DNA of 64,000 bases from an uncultured Paracoccaceae bacterium (GTDB lineage: Bacteria; Pseudomonadota; Alphaproteobacteria; Rhodobacterales; Rhodobacteraceae): NCBI GenBank assembly GCA_937864535.1, contig CALMJS010000014.1, forward strand, positions 124,001 through 188,000, written 5' to 3'. Below the pieces are notes generated by a model. The model was not told the origin of the DNA, did not search any database, and saw nothing but the letters and a program-made list of their open reading frames with translations. The stretch's first letter is position 1. The number at the start of each line of letters is the position of its first letter. Below, in pieces: positions 42,202 to 51,566 of this stretch. Both the position numbers and the translations under genes were made by a program.

Positions 42202-43746
42202 CTAGAACAGGCTACCCTGATCGGGCGCTTTGGACGGCGTTGACTTGGTCGGCTGTGCTGTGCCACCCTTGCCGACCACTAGTCGCCCATCGGCAAACTG
42301 GATGTCGAGCCGGGCGATTTTCTCTGCCTCGCCCTTCGTGGTGATCACGCGATCCCCGTCCCAGACCACGGCGTAGCCCCGGTTCAAAGTCGCCTCATAG
42401 CCCAGCGTTTGCCGCAATCTGTCCAACGCGGCCAACCGGGCATGATCATCGGCCACCCTCCGCGTTGCCCGATCCGACAGGCGGCGCAATAGGACGGTCA
42501 ACCGTTCGCCCTGACGATCAACCTGCGCGGCGACCTGCTGCGGCCTGAGGCGGTCGGCCCGGCTGCCAAGGGCCTCGTGCTTGCGCTCTGTCAGACGCTC
42601 TAGGGCAGGGGGCAGCCGTTCGCCGCGATCAGCGACGCGGCGCGACTCTTCTGCCAGACGGCGCGACAGGATCGACGGGCGCAAATGTCCGCCGACCTCT
42701 GCCAAGGCCAGTCGCTTGCGGGCAATGACCGCGGCGCGGGCATTTTCCAGCTTATCCGTCAGCAAATCCAGTCGCTGACGCGGGCCGTCCAGCAGGTGAT
42801 CGCGTTGCGGCAAGGCCCGCGCCAAATCCCGCAGACGCTGTTTGCGATGGTCGACGCCTTGGGTCGCGGCACGCATCAGACGGCCGCCCTGACTGTCGAC
42901 CCACGCCATCAGCTCGTTTCGCACCGGCACGGCCAATTCCGCCGCTGCCGTCGGGGTCGGGGCGCGGACATCGGCGGCAAAATCGATCAGCGTTGTGTCT
43001 GTTTCGTGCCCAACCGCCGAAATCAGTGGAATGTCCGAGGCCGCAGCCGCCCGCACAACGATTTCCTCGTTAAACCCCCACAGATCTTCGATGCTACCGC
43101 CGCCCCGTGCGACTATGATCAGATCCGGTCTGGGCAGCGCGCCTCCGGGGGTGAGCCGGTTGAACCCTTCAATCGCCGCCGCCACCTGAGCCGCGCAGCC
43201 CTGTCCCTGAACGGCAACCGGCCACACCAGCACCTTGCGCGGGAAACGGTCCTGCAACCGGTGCAGAATATCGCGAATAACCGCCCCGGTGGGCGAGGTC
43301 ACAACGCCGATGATCTCTGGCAAAAACGGCAACGGCTTTTTGCGCTCGGCGGCAAACAGACCCTCCGCCGATAGCATCGCCTTGCGTTTTTCCAGCATTG
43401 CCATCAGAGCGCCCGCGCCCGCGGGACGAATGTCCTCGACGTTCAGCTGATATTTCGATTGCGGTCCGAATGTGGTCAGCCGCCCGGTGGCGACCACTTC
43501 CATCCCTTCTTCGGGGCGGTGGGATAGTTTGGAAACCTGACCTTTCCAGCTGACAGCGGCCAGCACGTTGCGATCATCCTTGAGATCGAAATAGAGGTGC
43601 CCCGTGCGGGCCAGAACAACCCGCCCAACCTCGCCGCGGACGCGGACATGGCCGAACTGATCTTCGACCACCCGCTTGATCGCGCCGGAAATCTCGGACA
43701 CCGAAAAATCATGGGCATTGTCATTCGGCTCTTCGAACAGGTCCAT
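42202..43746 (-). CDS. xseA: Exodeoxyribonuclease VII large subunit
   Basis: This 514-residue subunit of the single-strand nuclease ExoVII has the N-terminal OB-fold (VRVRGEVGRVVLARTGHLYFDLKD). The catalytic core carries GVVTSPTGAVIRDILHRLQDRFP and the ARGGGSIEDLWGFNEE segment, and a long coiled-coil region of about 200 residues follows before the C-terminal NRGYAVVWDGDRVITTKGEAEKI. It acts with XseB, which is not in the window. The start ATG 43746 gives the full OB domain. It is divergent from purD over a 126-nt region. Confidence 0.95.
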   Translation of the reverse strand: MDLFEEPNDNAHDFSVSEISGAIKRVVEDQFGHVRVRGEVGRVVLARTGHLYFDLKDDRNVLAAVSWKGQVSKLSHRPEEGMEVVATGRLTTFGPQSKYQLNVEDIRPAGAGALMAMLEKRKAMLSAEGLFAAERKKPLPFLPEIIGVVTSPTGAVIRDILHRLQDRFPRKVLVWPVAVQGQGCAAQVAAAIEGFNRLTPGGALPRPDLIIVARGGGSIEDLWGFNEEIVVRAAAASDIPLISAVGHETDTTLIDFAADVRAPTPTAAAELAVPVRNELMAWVDSQGGRLMRAATQGVDHRKQRLRDLARALPQRDHLLDGPRQRLDLLTDKLENARAAVIARKRLALAEVGGHLRPSILSRRLAEESRRVADRGERLPPALERLTERKHEALGSRADRLRPQQVAAQVDRQGERLTVLLRRLSDRATRRVADDHARLAALDRLRQTLGYEATLNRGYAVVWDGDRVITTKGEAEKIARLDIQFADGRLVVGKGGTAQPTKSTPSKAPDQGSLF

Positions 43747-43872
43747 AAGCGTCCTCGGGTCGGATATTCGTGATTTCGCAGCCCGCCACAGCGACGGCTA
43801 CCCTTGCGCACCTTGCCATAACCGTCCCGCGACCGTAAGAGGCACGAAACCAACGGCCATGCGGGGATCACG

Positions 43873-45135
43873 ATGAATATTCTCATTCTGGGTAGCGGCG
43901 GACGCGAACATGCCTTGGCATGGGCCGTGAAACAAAACCCCAAATGTGACCGTTTGATCGTCGCGCCAGGGAACGCGGGCATTGCGACCATCGCGGAATG
44001 CGCCACGATCGACATTCTCTCGGGCGAGGCCGTCGCCGGCTTTGCCGCCGAAAATGCCATTGATTTCGTCATCGTCGGACCCGAGGCGCCGCTGGCCGCT
44101 GGCGTTGCCGATTACCTGCGGAACGCGGGACTGTCGGTCTTTGGCCCCTCCAAAGAGGCCGCCCGTCTCGAGGCGTCGAAATCCTTTACCAAGGAAATCT
44201 GCGACGCCGCTCGGGCCCCGACCGCCGCCTATGCCCGTTTTACCACCGCAGAACCCGCCAAGGCCTATATCCGCGCCCAAGGCGCCCCGATCGTGGTCAA
44301 GGCTGACGGTCTGGCCGCAGGCAAGGGCGTGATCGTCGCCATGACCGAGCAGGAGGCGCTCGACGCCATCGACGATATGTTCGGCGGCGAATTTGGCGAG
44401 GCTGGCGCCGAGGTCGTGATCGAAGAGTTCATGGACGGCGAAGAGGCCTCGTATTTCATCCTCGTGGACGGCGAAACCGTGCTGCCGATCGGAACGGCGC
44501 AAGACCATAAACGCGTTGGCGACGGCGATACCGGCCCCAATACCGGTGGCATGGGCGCCTATTCGCCCGCGCCGGTTCTCACCGACGCAATCGCGCAAAA
44601 GGCGCTCGATGAAATCGTCGTTCCGACCATGCGGGAAATGGCGCGACGCGGAACGCCCTATCAGGGTGTCCTCTATGCGGGCCTGATGATCAAGGACGGC
44701 CAGCCCCGGCTGGTGGAATATAACTGTCGCTTTGGCGATCCCGAATGCCAGGTGCTGATGATGCGCCTCGGCGCTCAGGCGCTCGATCTGATGATGGCCT
44801 GCGCGCAGGGCCATCTTTCCGACATTCAGGCCAATTGGGCTGACGATCATGCTTTGACCGTTGTCATGGCATCGAACGGCTATCCGGGGGCCTATGCCAA
44901 GGGGACAGTCATCAACGGCCTGACCACTCTGCCGGAAACCAGCAGCGCCTATACCTTCCATGCCGGAACCGCCGAAAAGGACGGTGCCATAGTGGCGACC
45001 GGTGGCCGCGTCCTGAACGTGACCGCACGGGGCGCAACCCTCCAAGAGGCGCGGGACCGCGCCTATGCTATGGTCGATCAGATCGACTGGCCCGAGGGAT
45101 TCTGTCGCCGCGATATCGGCTGGCGCGCCCTGTGA
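43873..45135 (+). CDS. purD: Phosphoribosylamine-glycine ligase
   Basis: This 420-residue ATP-grasp enzyme makes glycinamide ribonucleotide in purine synthesis. The N-terminal [18 protein letters not shown] motif, the central ATP-grasp core ([18 protein letters not shown] and [19 protein letters not shown]) and the metal-binding [13 protein letters not shown] segment are all present. It is alone on its strand between xseA and a repeat plus terminator. A dispersed hairpin repeat lies 53 nt after its stop. Confidence 0.97.
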   Translation: MNILILGSGGREHALAWAVKQNPKCDRLIVAPGNAGIATIAECATIDILSGEAVAGFAAENAIDFVIVGPEAPLAAGVADYLRNAGLSVFGPSKEAARLEASKSFTKEICDAARAPTAAYARFTTAEPAKAYIRAQGAPIVVKADGLAAGKGVIVAMTEQEALDAIDDMFGGEFGEAGAEVVIEEFMDGEEASYFILVDGETVLPIGTAQDHKRVGDGDTGPNTGGMGAYSPAPVLTDAIAQKALDEIVVPTMREMARRGTPYQGVLYAGLMIKDGQPRLVEYNCRFGDPECQVLMMRLGAQALDLMMACAQGHLSDIQANWADDHALTVVMASNGYPGAYAKGTVINGLTTLPETSSAYTFHAGTAEKDGAIVATGGRVLNVTARGATLQEARDRAYAMVDQIDWPEGFCRRDIGWRAL

Positions 45136-45187
45136 TCGCAGCAGGGCCCCTGAACCTGCAGCGGCCCTGCGCCTGCCTTTGTGCTCG

Positions 45188-45231
45188 AAATATCCCGGGG
45201 GAGGCCCGATAGGGCCGGGGGCAGAGCCCCC
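45188..45231 (+). repeat. Intergenic hairpin repeat (family member B)
   Basis: AAATATCCCGGGGGA is followed by two hairpins, GGCCC-GATA-GGGCC (45203-45216) and GGGGGC-AGA-GCCCCC (45217-45231). The same layout is found at 53432 and 56081. It lies 53 nt downstream of the purD stop. Confidence 0.75.
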
Positions 45232-45243
45232 ACCTAGGCAAAC

Positions 45244-45271
45244 AAAAAGCCGCGCAATTTGCGCGGCTTTT
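45244..45271. terminator. Bidirectional terminator between purD and carD
   Basis: The stem AAAAGCCGCGC/GCGCGGCTTTT (45245-45255 with 45261-45271) is 11 bp and has T-rich tails on both strands. The minus-strand tail for carD is the longer one. Confidence 0.85.
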
Positions 45272-45293
45272 GCATTCTCGATGAGTCTAGATC

Positions 45294-45803
45294 TTAGGCA
45301 GCGCGACCCATCAGCACGTCGTCGATTTCCTTGGCTGCGGTCTGCTCATCGCGACCGCCGACAGCGGCGATTTCGCGGGTCAGGCGTTCCAGCGCAGCCT
45401 CATAGAGCTGACGTTCGGAATAGGACTGTTCGCGCTGGTCGTCTGCGCGGTGCAGGTCGCGGACCACTTCGGCGATGGCAATCAGATCGCCCGAATTGAT
45501 CTTCTGTTCGTATTCCTGAGCCCGCCGCGACCACATGGCTTTTTTGACCTTGGCCTTACCCTTGAGCGTCTTGATCGCATGGGCCACGACGTCCGGCGAG
45601 GACAGCGACCGCATACCGACATCGACGGCCTTGTGGGTCGGAACGCGCAGGGTCATCTTGTCCTTTTCGAACGAGATGACAAAGAGCTCCAGTTCAAAGC
45701 CGGCGACCTCTTGCTTTTCGATCGATATGATCTGTCCGACGCCATGGGCGGGATAGACCACATATTCATCGGGGCTAAAGTCGGGCTTCTTGGATTTGGT
45801 CAT
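45294..45803 (-). CDS. carD: CarD/CdnL-family transcriptional regulator
   Basis: This 169-residue protein has the N-terminal RNA-polymerase interaction domain (FSPDEYVVYPAHGVGQIISIEKQEVAG, about residues 9-35) of CarD/CdnL proteins. A helical C-terminal DNA-contact domain follows (RAQEYEQKINSGDLIAIAEVVRDLHRADDQREQSYSERQLYEAALERL). In alphaproteobacteria CdnL stabilises open promoter complexes, mainly at rRNA and biosynthesis genes. AGGAAGGA precedes ATG 45803; the frame opens at 45833. It is single and ends in a strong terminator. Confidence 0.94.
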   Translation of the reverse strand: MTKSKKPDFSPDEYVVYPAHGVGQIISIEKQEVAGFELELFVISFEKDKMTLRVPTHKAVDVGMRSLSSPDVVAHAIKTLKGKAKVKKAMWSRRAQEYEQKINSGDLIAIAEVVRDLHRADDQREQSYSERQLYEAALERLTREIAAVGGRDEQTAAKEIDDVLMGRAA

Positions 45804-46006
45804 GTTTGTCCTTCCTATGCATCCTGTTCCCACAACAGCAGAGCCGCCGGTGACAATGGGTGTCCCCGCCGGGTGTTGGATTTTGGGAAAGGTTCAGGTT
45901 TTTGGCAGCATTTGACCAATCATATCACAAAAACGCGGTCAAATAAAGAACCCCGGAATCTCTTCCGAAGTCCCTGATTCCACAACGAAATCACCAGTTC
46001 CCATAG

Positions 46007-46028
46007 CGCGACTCAGCGGTGAGTCGCG
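46007..46028 (-). terminator. Hairpin downstream of fdxA
   Basis: CGCGACTCA/TGAGTCGCG (46007-46015 with 46020-46028) is a perfect 9-bp stem with a 4-nt loop, 17 nt beyond the fdxA stop on the minus strand. It lacks a T-run, so it may stabilise the mRNA end rather than terminate. Confidence 0.5.
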
Positions 46029-46044
46029 TGGAATCGCGAATCGC

Positions 46045-46380
46045 TTAGTTACCTTCGCCCGGCTTTTCGGAGAACAATTCCATCTTGCCGGGTTTGCCGT
46101 CCATGTCTTCGGCGGTGGGCAGCGGGTCTTTCTTTGCAGTAATGACCGGCCACATCTCCGAATACTTACGGTTGAATTCTACCCATTTTTCCATGTCCGG
46201 CTCAGTATCCGGACGGATAGCATCCGCGGGGCATTCGGGTTCGCAAACGCCGCAGTCGATGCATTCATCGGGGTGGATTACGAGGAAATTTTCACCCTCA
46301 TAGAAGCAATCCACCGGGCACACTTCGACACAGTCGGTGTATTTGCAGGCAATACAGTTTTCCGTAACGACATAAGTCAT
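46045..46380 (-). CDS. fdxA: 7Fe ferredoxin FdxA
   Basis: This 111-residue ferredoxin has nine cysteines in the FdxA pattern: Cys9, 12, 17, 21, 25 and Cys40, 43, 46, 50. In known homologues Cys9, 17 and 50 hold a 3Fe-4S cluster and Cys21, 40, 43 and 46 a 4Fe-4S cluster. The C-terminal extension of about 50 residues is typical. It transfers electrons to unknown partners. Its position next to carD and an S4-domain gene is common in Rhodobacteraceae as far as I recall, but the link is not functional in any evident way. Confidence 0.95.
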   Translation of the reverse strand: MTYVVTENCIACKYTDCVEVCPVDCFYEGENFLVIHPDECIDCGVCEPECPADAIRPDTEPDMEKWVEFNRKYSEMWPVITAKKDPLPTAEDMDGKPGKMELFSEKPGEGN

Positions 46381-46427
46381 GGATCAGTCCCATTCTGTTC
46401 GCGGACTAGCTAGACCGACACGCCAGA

Positions 46428-46817
46428 TCATTCAAGCGTGAAAGGGTCGCTGGCCAGATCATACGACGCCATGTTTCGCCGCTCTCGTTTTCCCGGTCTG
46501 CCCTTTCCGTCAAACCCCGGATTTTCGGGATTTCGTTCCGGCGGAGGGGACAGGTCTTCGTAGAGCGCCTGCGCTTCGGGGGCAGGACCCCGGCGGTCGC
46601 CACAGGCAAGGATTCGCACAACGCGGATGTCCCCTGCCTGCGAAAAGGTCAAAACGTTGCCCGGTCCGACCGTGCGGGACGGCTTGGAGATCGGAACGCT
46701 ATCGACGCGCACCTTGCCCGAAGACACGATCGAGGCGGCCAAGGTGCGTGTTTTAAAGAAACGCGCATGCCAGAGCCACTTGTCGACACGGATCGTCGGG
46801 CGCGGCGCTTCGGTCAC
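46428..46817 (-). CDS. S4-domain RNA-binding protein (Hsp15/HslR-like)
   Basis: This 129-residue protein has an S4 RNA-binding domain at residues 8-60 (TIRVDKWLWHARFFKTRTLAASIVSSGKVRVDSVPI), similar to the ribosome-associated Hsp15, followed by a basic, Pro/Arg-rich tail. Hsp15 rescues stalled large subunits carrying peptidyl-tRNA. The GTG start at 46817 overlaps the stop of the upstream helicase (GTGA), so the two RNA-acting proteins are translationally coupled. The exact role is not proven by sequence. Confidence 0.85.
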   Translation of the reverse strand: MTEAPRPTIRVDKWLWHARFFKTRTLAASIVSSGKVRVDSVPISKPSRTVGPGNVLTFSQAGDIRVVRILACGDRRGPAPEAQALYEDLSPPPERNPENPGFDGKGRPGKRERRNMASYDLASDPFTLE

Positions 46818-49594
46818 TTGGTCTTAAAACCGGACAGGGCCGCTGCAAACGGGTTGTCCGGATCAATCGGCTTTTCACGCTTTGGCTTGGCCTCAAAGGT
46901 CTTGGGCCGGTCGTCGCGCTCGGGGCGCTTGCCGCCTTTGCCCTTGGGTCCTTTGCCGCCTTTGCGATCGCCACGGGCCTCTTTCGGGGCGCCATCGCGG
47001 TTGCCTTGACCGTCGCGGTTACCACCCTCGCGGCGCGGCTGGCGCTGCCCCTGCGGCGGTCCACGTCGCTGTGCACGCCCGCCCCAGGTAAAGGTGTAAA
47101 AGGTTTCCAGCTCGGCAGGCGTCGCCTCGGTGCTCGCCTCGTCGCTTGCCTCGGGGGCGGCGGCCTCGGCCTCTGCCGGGGCTTCTGCGGTGTCCGGGGC
47201 GTTCTCGACGGCAGGCTTGGCCTTTGCGCGTTCGCCCTTTTCAGCGCGATAGCCCAGACCCTGCATCAGGTCCGCGAACTGGTCCAGCGTCATGCCGGTG
47301 ATCGACAGCATGTCGGCATTGGCCTCAAAGCCGCCCTTGCTGTCCTTGTCGCGCAGCATGTCGGCCAGACGTTCGAGCATGTCGATCCGGATAGCGCGCT
47401 CACCAGCGGCACGATAGCCGGCCATGGTGAAGTAGCCCTGCGGCATATCCTTGAGCGCGGGAACCGTCACCAGACCCGGGGGCGGCGCCTCGGGGAATTC
47501 CTGCAGGCCCTTGTGCAGCGACCACAGCACCAGACGCAGACGTGTCGGAGCGGGTTTCAGCAGCAGCGGCAGGAAGACCGTGAACTGGCCAAAGCGGATG
47601 CCATGCTTGCGCAAGGCACCGCGCGCCTCCTGGTCCAATTGCTTGACCTCGTCGGCAATTTCACCGCGGGAGATGATGCCGAAATTTTCGAGCATGCGGT
47701 AGGCAAACCCACGCGCCAGCCCGGTCAACGCCTCGTCGCGCGACAGCGCCAGCAGCGGGTCGAACAGCGCGGCGACCTTGCGGTCGATAAAGTGCTGAAG
47801 GCGGCGCTGAACCTTTTGCGCCACGTCGTCACCGGCTTCGTCATCGACAAAGGCAACAACCTGCGGGCGCATCGGGTCCTGGCTGGCGACCAGCTTGCCG
47901 ACGGCGTTTTCGCCCCACATCAGACCACCCTGTTCGGTAAAGTCGATCTCGGTGTCGGGGGCGTTATAAAAACGGTCCGCACGAAGGTGGAACTGCGGCA
48001 CGAGTGCCTGAACGGACGCCTGGCGCAGGGTTTTCGCCTCATCGGGGCTGCCTGCTTTGTCCATACGGAAACGGAAGCCCTCTAGCTTGCCGACAAACTC
48101 GCCGCCGACAGTGACTTCACCTTGTTCGTTAACTTCGGCCACAAGGCCCTCCTTCTGCTTGAGCCGGCGAAGCAGGACGCTGGTCCGCCGGTCCACAAAT
48201 CTTTGGGTCAGAGCCTGATGAAGGGCGTCTGACAGTCGGTCTTCTACAGCGCGAGTCGCCTCACGCCAATGGGTTTCGTCCTTTAGCCAGCCGCGACGCT
48301 GTGACACGTAGGTCCATGTGCGTACAAAGGCCAAGCGTTTGGATAGGGCGTCGATATCGCCTTCGGTCTTATCAATACGATTCACTTGCCGCGCGAACCA
48401 GTCCTCGGGCACATGTCCGTGTTGATGTAGAAAATTGTAGATATCGCGCAACAGATTGGCGTGCTCGCCATGGCTGATTCCCCGAAAATCGGGAATCCGG
48501 CAGACATCCCACAGCAGTTCGACGGATTTGCCGTCGCTGGCGCGGGCTGTGACCTCTGCATCGGCGGACAGGCTGCGCAGCGCCGCGAGGTCGTCTGATT
48601 CCCTGACGCGGGTCAGCCACGGGTCGCTGGTTTTCTGTTCAAGCGTCTGTAGCAACCGGCCGACGGTGCCGAATTGCAGGCGGCTGTTACGCCATTGGAG
48701 CTTTTTCACCGGGCGGAACTGGTGGTTTTCAATCGCCTCGACGACATCGGCGTCCAGTTCTTCGGCCTCGCCTGTCACGCCAAAACTGCCGTGCGTCATG
48801 TGTCGACCGGCCCGGCCGGCGATCTGCGCCAGTTCGTCCGGTTCCAGATACCGCATCCGCGCGCCGTCAAATTTCGTCAGGCTGCTAAAGGCGATGTGGT
48901 TGATGTCGAGGTTCAGCCCCATCCCGATCGCATCGGTCGCGACCAGATAATCCACATCGCCGTTTTGGTACATTTCCACCTGGGCGTTGCGGGTACGCGG
49001 CGAAAGCGCGCCCATGACCACCGCCGCACCACCCTTGGTCCGGCGGATCAGCTCTGCGATGGCATACACATTTTCAACAGAAAAGCTGACAATCGCGGTG
49101 CGACCGGGCATCCGGCTTATCTTTTTCGAACCAGCATAGGTCAGCGTAGACAGACGCTCGCGTTTGACGAATTGCACGCCCGGCACCAAGGCGGAGATGG
49201 CGCCGCGCATGGTTTCAGAGCCCATGAACATCGTGTCCAAGAGCCCGCGCGCATTCAGCAGGCGGTCGGTAAACACATGGCCGCGTTCCGGGTCCGCACA
49301 GAGTTGGATTTCGTCGATGGCCAGAAAATCGCAGCCCATGCCGGGCGGCATCGCCTCGACCGTGCAGACCCAATATTGGGCGCGGGGCGGCACGATGCGC
49401 TCTTCGCCGGTGATCAGGGCAACGCATCCCGCCCCACGTTTGGCAACGATCCGGTCATAGACCTCACGCGCCAACAGCCGCAGCGGCAGGCCGATGATTC
49501 CCGTGCGGTGGCCCAGCATCCGCTCGATCGCGTAATGGGTTTTGCCGGTGTTGGTCGGCCCTAGAACGGCCGTGATCCGTGACGGTTGCGTCAT
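46814..49594 (-). CDS. SUV3-like DEAD-box RNA helicase with Arg/Gly-rich tail
   Basis: This 926-residue helicase resembles mitochondrial SUV3. It has Walker A GPTNTGKT (residues 13-20), a DEXH-type IDEIQLC box, SFSVENVYAI, and the motif VI region QIAGRAGRH. A large middle part follows, including SUV3-type C-terminal segments. The last 120 residues or so are low-complexity: an Ala/Glu-rich stretch, then a Gly/Arg/Lys-rich region (QGQRQPRREGGNRDGQ). ATG 49594 gives MTQPSRITAVLGPTNTGKT; the frame from 49615 adds 7 residues. Its stop overlaps the S4 gene. RNA turnover is the likely role. Confidence 0.9.
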   Translation of the reverse strand: MTQPSRITAVLGPTNTGKTHYAIERMLGHRTGIIGLPLRLLAREVYDRIVAKRGAGCVALITGEERIVPPRAQYWVCTVEAMPPGMGCDFLAIDEIQLCADPERGHVFTDRLLNARGLLDTMFMGSETMRGAISALVPGVQFVKRERLSTLTYAGSKKISRMPGRTAIVSFSVENVYAIAELIRRTKGGAAVVMGALSPRTRNAQVEMYQNGDVDYLVATDAIGMGLNLDINHIAFSSLTKFDGARMRYLEPDELAQIAGRAGRHMTHGSFGVTGEAEELDADVVEAIENHQFRPVKKLQWRNSRLQFGTVGRLLQTLEQKTSDPWLTRVRESDDLAALRSLSADAEVTARASDGKSVELLWDVCRIPDFRGISHGEHANLLRDIYNFLHQHGHVPEDWFARQVNRIDKTEGDIDALSKRLAFVRTWTYVSQRRGWLKDETHWREATRAVEDRLSDALHQALTQRFVDRRTSVLLRRLKQKEGLVAEVNEQGEVTVGGEFVGKLEGFRFRMDKAGSPDEAKTLRQASVQALVPQFHLRADRFYNAPDTEIDFTEQGGLMWGENAVGKLVASQDPMRPQVVAFVDDEAGDDVAQKVQRRLQHFIDRKVAALFDPLLALSRDEALTGLARGFAYRMLENFGIISRGEIADEVKQLDQEARGALRKHGIRFGQFTVFLPLLLKPAPTRLRLVLWSLHKGLQEFPEAPPPGLVTVPALKDMPQGYFTMAGYRAAGERAIRIDMLERLADMLRDKDSKGGFEANADMLSITGMTLDQFADLMQGLGYRAEKGERAKAKPAVENAPDTAEAPAEAEAAAPEASDEASTEATPAELETFYTFTWGGRAQRRGPPQGQRQPRREGGNRDGQGNRDGAPKEARGDRKGGKGPKGKGGKRPERDDRPKTFEAKPKREKPIDPDNPFAAALSGFKTK

Positions 49595-49618
49595 CGTTTC
49601 CCCAGTCGGGGCCACACG

Positions 49619-50170
49619 TCAGAGCGTCTGGCCGCCGAGTAAGAGTTGCAGTCTGTCGATGGCGTCATGCACGTTTTCGTCGGCGGGGACCAGATCATGA
49701 ATGCGCTGATAGACCTCTAGCGCGTCCTCGGACCGGTCGATTTCCTCGAGGATCGAGGCAAAACCGATCATCGCGCCGAAATGACGGGGGTTCAGGGCGA
49801 GTGTGACCCGGATGTCTTCGATGGACGGGCCGATCTGTCCCATCAGGTAAAACGCTGTCGCGCGGCCATTATAGGCCTCGGCAAACTCGGGCGCATGGTC
49901 GATGGCGGCGCTAAAATGGTCGATAGCCGCCGGATAGTCGCCCTCGGCCAGCGCCATTTGTCCCATACGGTTCAACATGTCGATCGAGGCAGAGCCGCTC
50001 TTGCTCCATTCCTCTTGTATTTGTTGGGAGATTTGGATTGCCTGCGCCGCATCGGCGGTCTTGAGCTGTGCGAACAGATCATCGAGCACCGCCGTTTGCG
50101 ACCGCGCTGGTAGGGAAAACCACACTGACGAGGCCAGTGCCGTAACGGTACATTTGATTGCAAAATTCAT
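49619..50170 (-). CDS. Periplasmic TPR-repeat protein
   Basis: This 183-residue protein has a signal peptide (MNFAIKCTVTALASSVWFSLPARSQT) and then about three tetratricopeptide repeats (ALAEGDYPAAIDHFSAAIDHAPEFAEAYNGRATAFY, and two more). TPR proteins of this size work as periplasmic adaptors. ATG 50170 keeps the signal peptide short; a start at 50179 adds three residues. It lies 24 nt from the helicase gene. No further function is evident. Confidence 0.75.
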   Translation of the reverse strand: MNFAIKCTVTALASSVWFSLPARSQTAVLDDLFAQLKTADAAQAIQISQQIQEEWSKSGSASIDMLNRMGQMALAEGDYPAAIDHFSAAIDHAPEFAEAYNGRATAFYLMGQIGPSIEDIRVTLALNPRHFGAMIGFASILEEIDRSEDALEVYQRIHDLVPADENVHDAIDRLQLLLGGQTL

Positions 50171-50247
50171 CGTGCCCATAAGGTCAGTGTAAACGACTTG
50201 GCACCTTTCGCTAGGGGGTGCGTTTCACATTGATGAAAGGACAAAGG

Positions 50248-50538
50248 ATGAGCGACATCGTAACCAAAGCTGTAGAGGCGCTGAGCGAAAAGCTGGGCGG
50301 CGAAGGCTTTGATGGGTCCGCCAAATTCGTGATCGAAGGCGAAGGTGCGATTGTGATTGACGGCTCGGGCGTGCATGCGTCTGATGACGATACAGACGTA
50401 ACGCTGACGGCCTCTGTCGAGACGTTTCAGGCGATTCTCGAAGGCGACCTGAACCCGACCTCGGCGTTCATGTCCGGCCGGCTGACCCTGGACGGCGATA
50501 TGGGCACCGCGATGAAACTGGCAGGAGTTCTGGCATAA
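50248..50538 (+). CDS. SCP2 sterol-transfer-like domain protein
   Basis: This 96-residue protein is a bare SCP2 domain (SDIVTKAVEALSEKLGGEGFDGSAKFVIEGEGAIVID...DVTLTASVETFQAILEGDLNPTSAFMSGRLTLDGDMGTAMKLAGVLA). SCP2 domains hold lipids in a hydrophobic tunnel. The ribosome binding site AAAGG precedes ATG 50248; the frame opens at 50218. The stop is directly followed by the ATG of a hydrolase (TAAATG), so the two probably act together on lipids. Confidence 0.85.
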   Translation: MSDIVTKAVEALSEKLGGEGFDGSAKFVIEGEGAIVIDGSGVHASDDDTDVTLTASVETFQAILEGDLNPTSAFMSGRLTLDGDMGTAMKLAGVLA

Positions 50539-51504
50539 ATGTACGAGGTCGCCCCGCTGTTCGATCACGTCGCCGAAGGGCCCGCAAATGGTGCGGCCCA
50601 TTGGGTGAAAACGACCGACGGCTATCGGATCAGAGTGGCCCATTGGACCACGCCAGAGATGAAGGGAACGGTTCTACTGTTCCCGGGGCGAACCGAATAC
50701 ATCGAAAAATACGGACGCGACGCGGTCACAATGCAGGAAAACGGCTTTGCCACGGTCACCATCGACTGGCGCGGGCAGGGTCTGGCCGACCGATTGGACA
50801 GCAATCGTTTGCTGGGGCATGTCCATGCCTTTCAGGACTATCAACACGATGTTCGGGCGATGGTCCATTACGCCAAGGCGATGAATCTGCCGCGGCCCTT
50901 CTTCCTGCTGGCCCATTCGATGGGCGGCTGCATTGGTCTGCGCTCGCTGCACGATGGGCTAGAGGTCTGTGCGGCAATGTTCTCCGCGCCTATGTGGGGC
51001 ATTCACATGCCCTCGGCCCTGCGCCCGCTGGCATGGGGGATTTCCACCCTCAGCCGTCCGCTGGGCTTCAGCACCATGCTGGCACCCGGGCAGAACGAAG
51101 AAACCTATGTCCTGAGGGCAGAGTTTGACGAAAACTCGCTCACCTCTGACCCCGACATGTTCGACTATATGCGCCGTCAGTTGATCGCGCATCCCGAATT
51201 GGCGCTTGGCGGCCCGACGCTCAACTGGCTCAATCAGGCGCTTGTGGAAATGCGGCGGCTGCGTTCGCTGACCCCGCCGGATGTCCCGACGTTTACCGCC
51301 CTTGGCACCGATGAGGCCATCGTCGACCCCGCCCGCGTCAAACAGGTCATGTCCCGCTGGACCAATGGCCGTCTGGAGATGTTCGAGGGCGCGCGACACG
51401 AATTGTTGATGGAACTGCCTGCGACCCGGAACAAGGTCTTTGCGAAAATGTTTCAGCATTTTCGACAGTATTTGACGCAGAACTGTCGCGCCAACCACGC
51501 CTAA
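50539..51504 (+). CDS. Alpha/beta hydrolase, lysophospholipase-like (PldB family)
   Basis: This 321-residue serine hydrolase has the nucleophile elbow AHSMGGCIG with the catalytic serine, the oxyanion-type FPGRTEYIEKYG stretch, and a C-terminal histidine in EGARHELLMEL. It is closest in pattern to PldB-type lysophospholipases and monoglyceride lipases. It starts at the ATG that touches the SCP2 stop. A role in membrane lipid turnover is likely from the pairing with SCP2, but the substrate is not shown. Confidence 0.87.
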   Translation: MYEVAPLFDHVAEGPANGAAHWVKTTDGYRIRVAHWTTPEMKGTVLLFPGRTEYIEKYGRDAVTMQENGFATVTIDWRGQGLADRLDSNRLLGHVHAFQDYQHDVRAMVHYAKAMNLPRPFFLLAHSMGGCIGLRSLHDGLEVCAAMFSAPMWGIHMPSALRPLAWGISTLSRPLGFSTMLAPGQNEETYVLRAEFDENSLTSDPDMFDYMRRQLIAHPELALGGPTLNWLNQALVEMRRLRSLTPPDVPTFTALGTDEAIVDPARVKQVMSRWTNGRLEMFEGARHELLMELPATRNKVFAKMFQHFRQYLTQNCRANHA

Positions 51505-51566
51505 GCCTTTCATCGCCCGTCCGCCCGACATATGTCTGGTCGGAACCGAAGTGAAAGGACAAGCCG

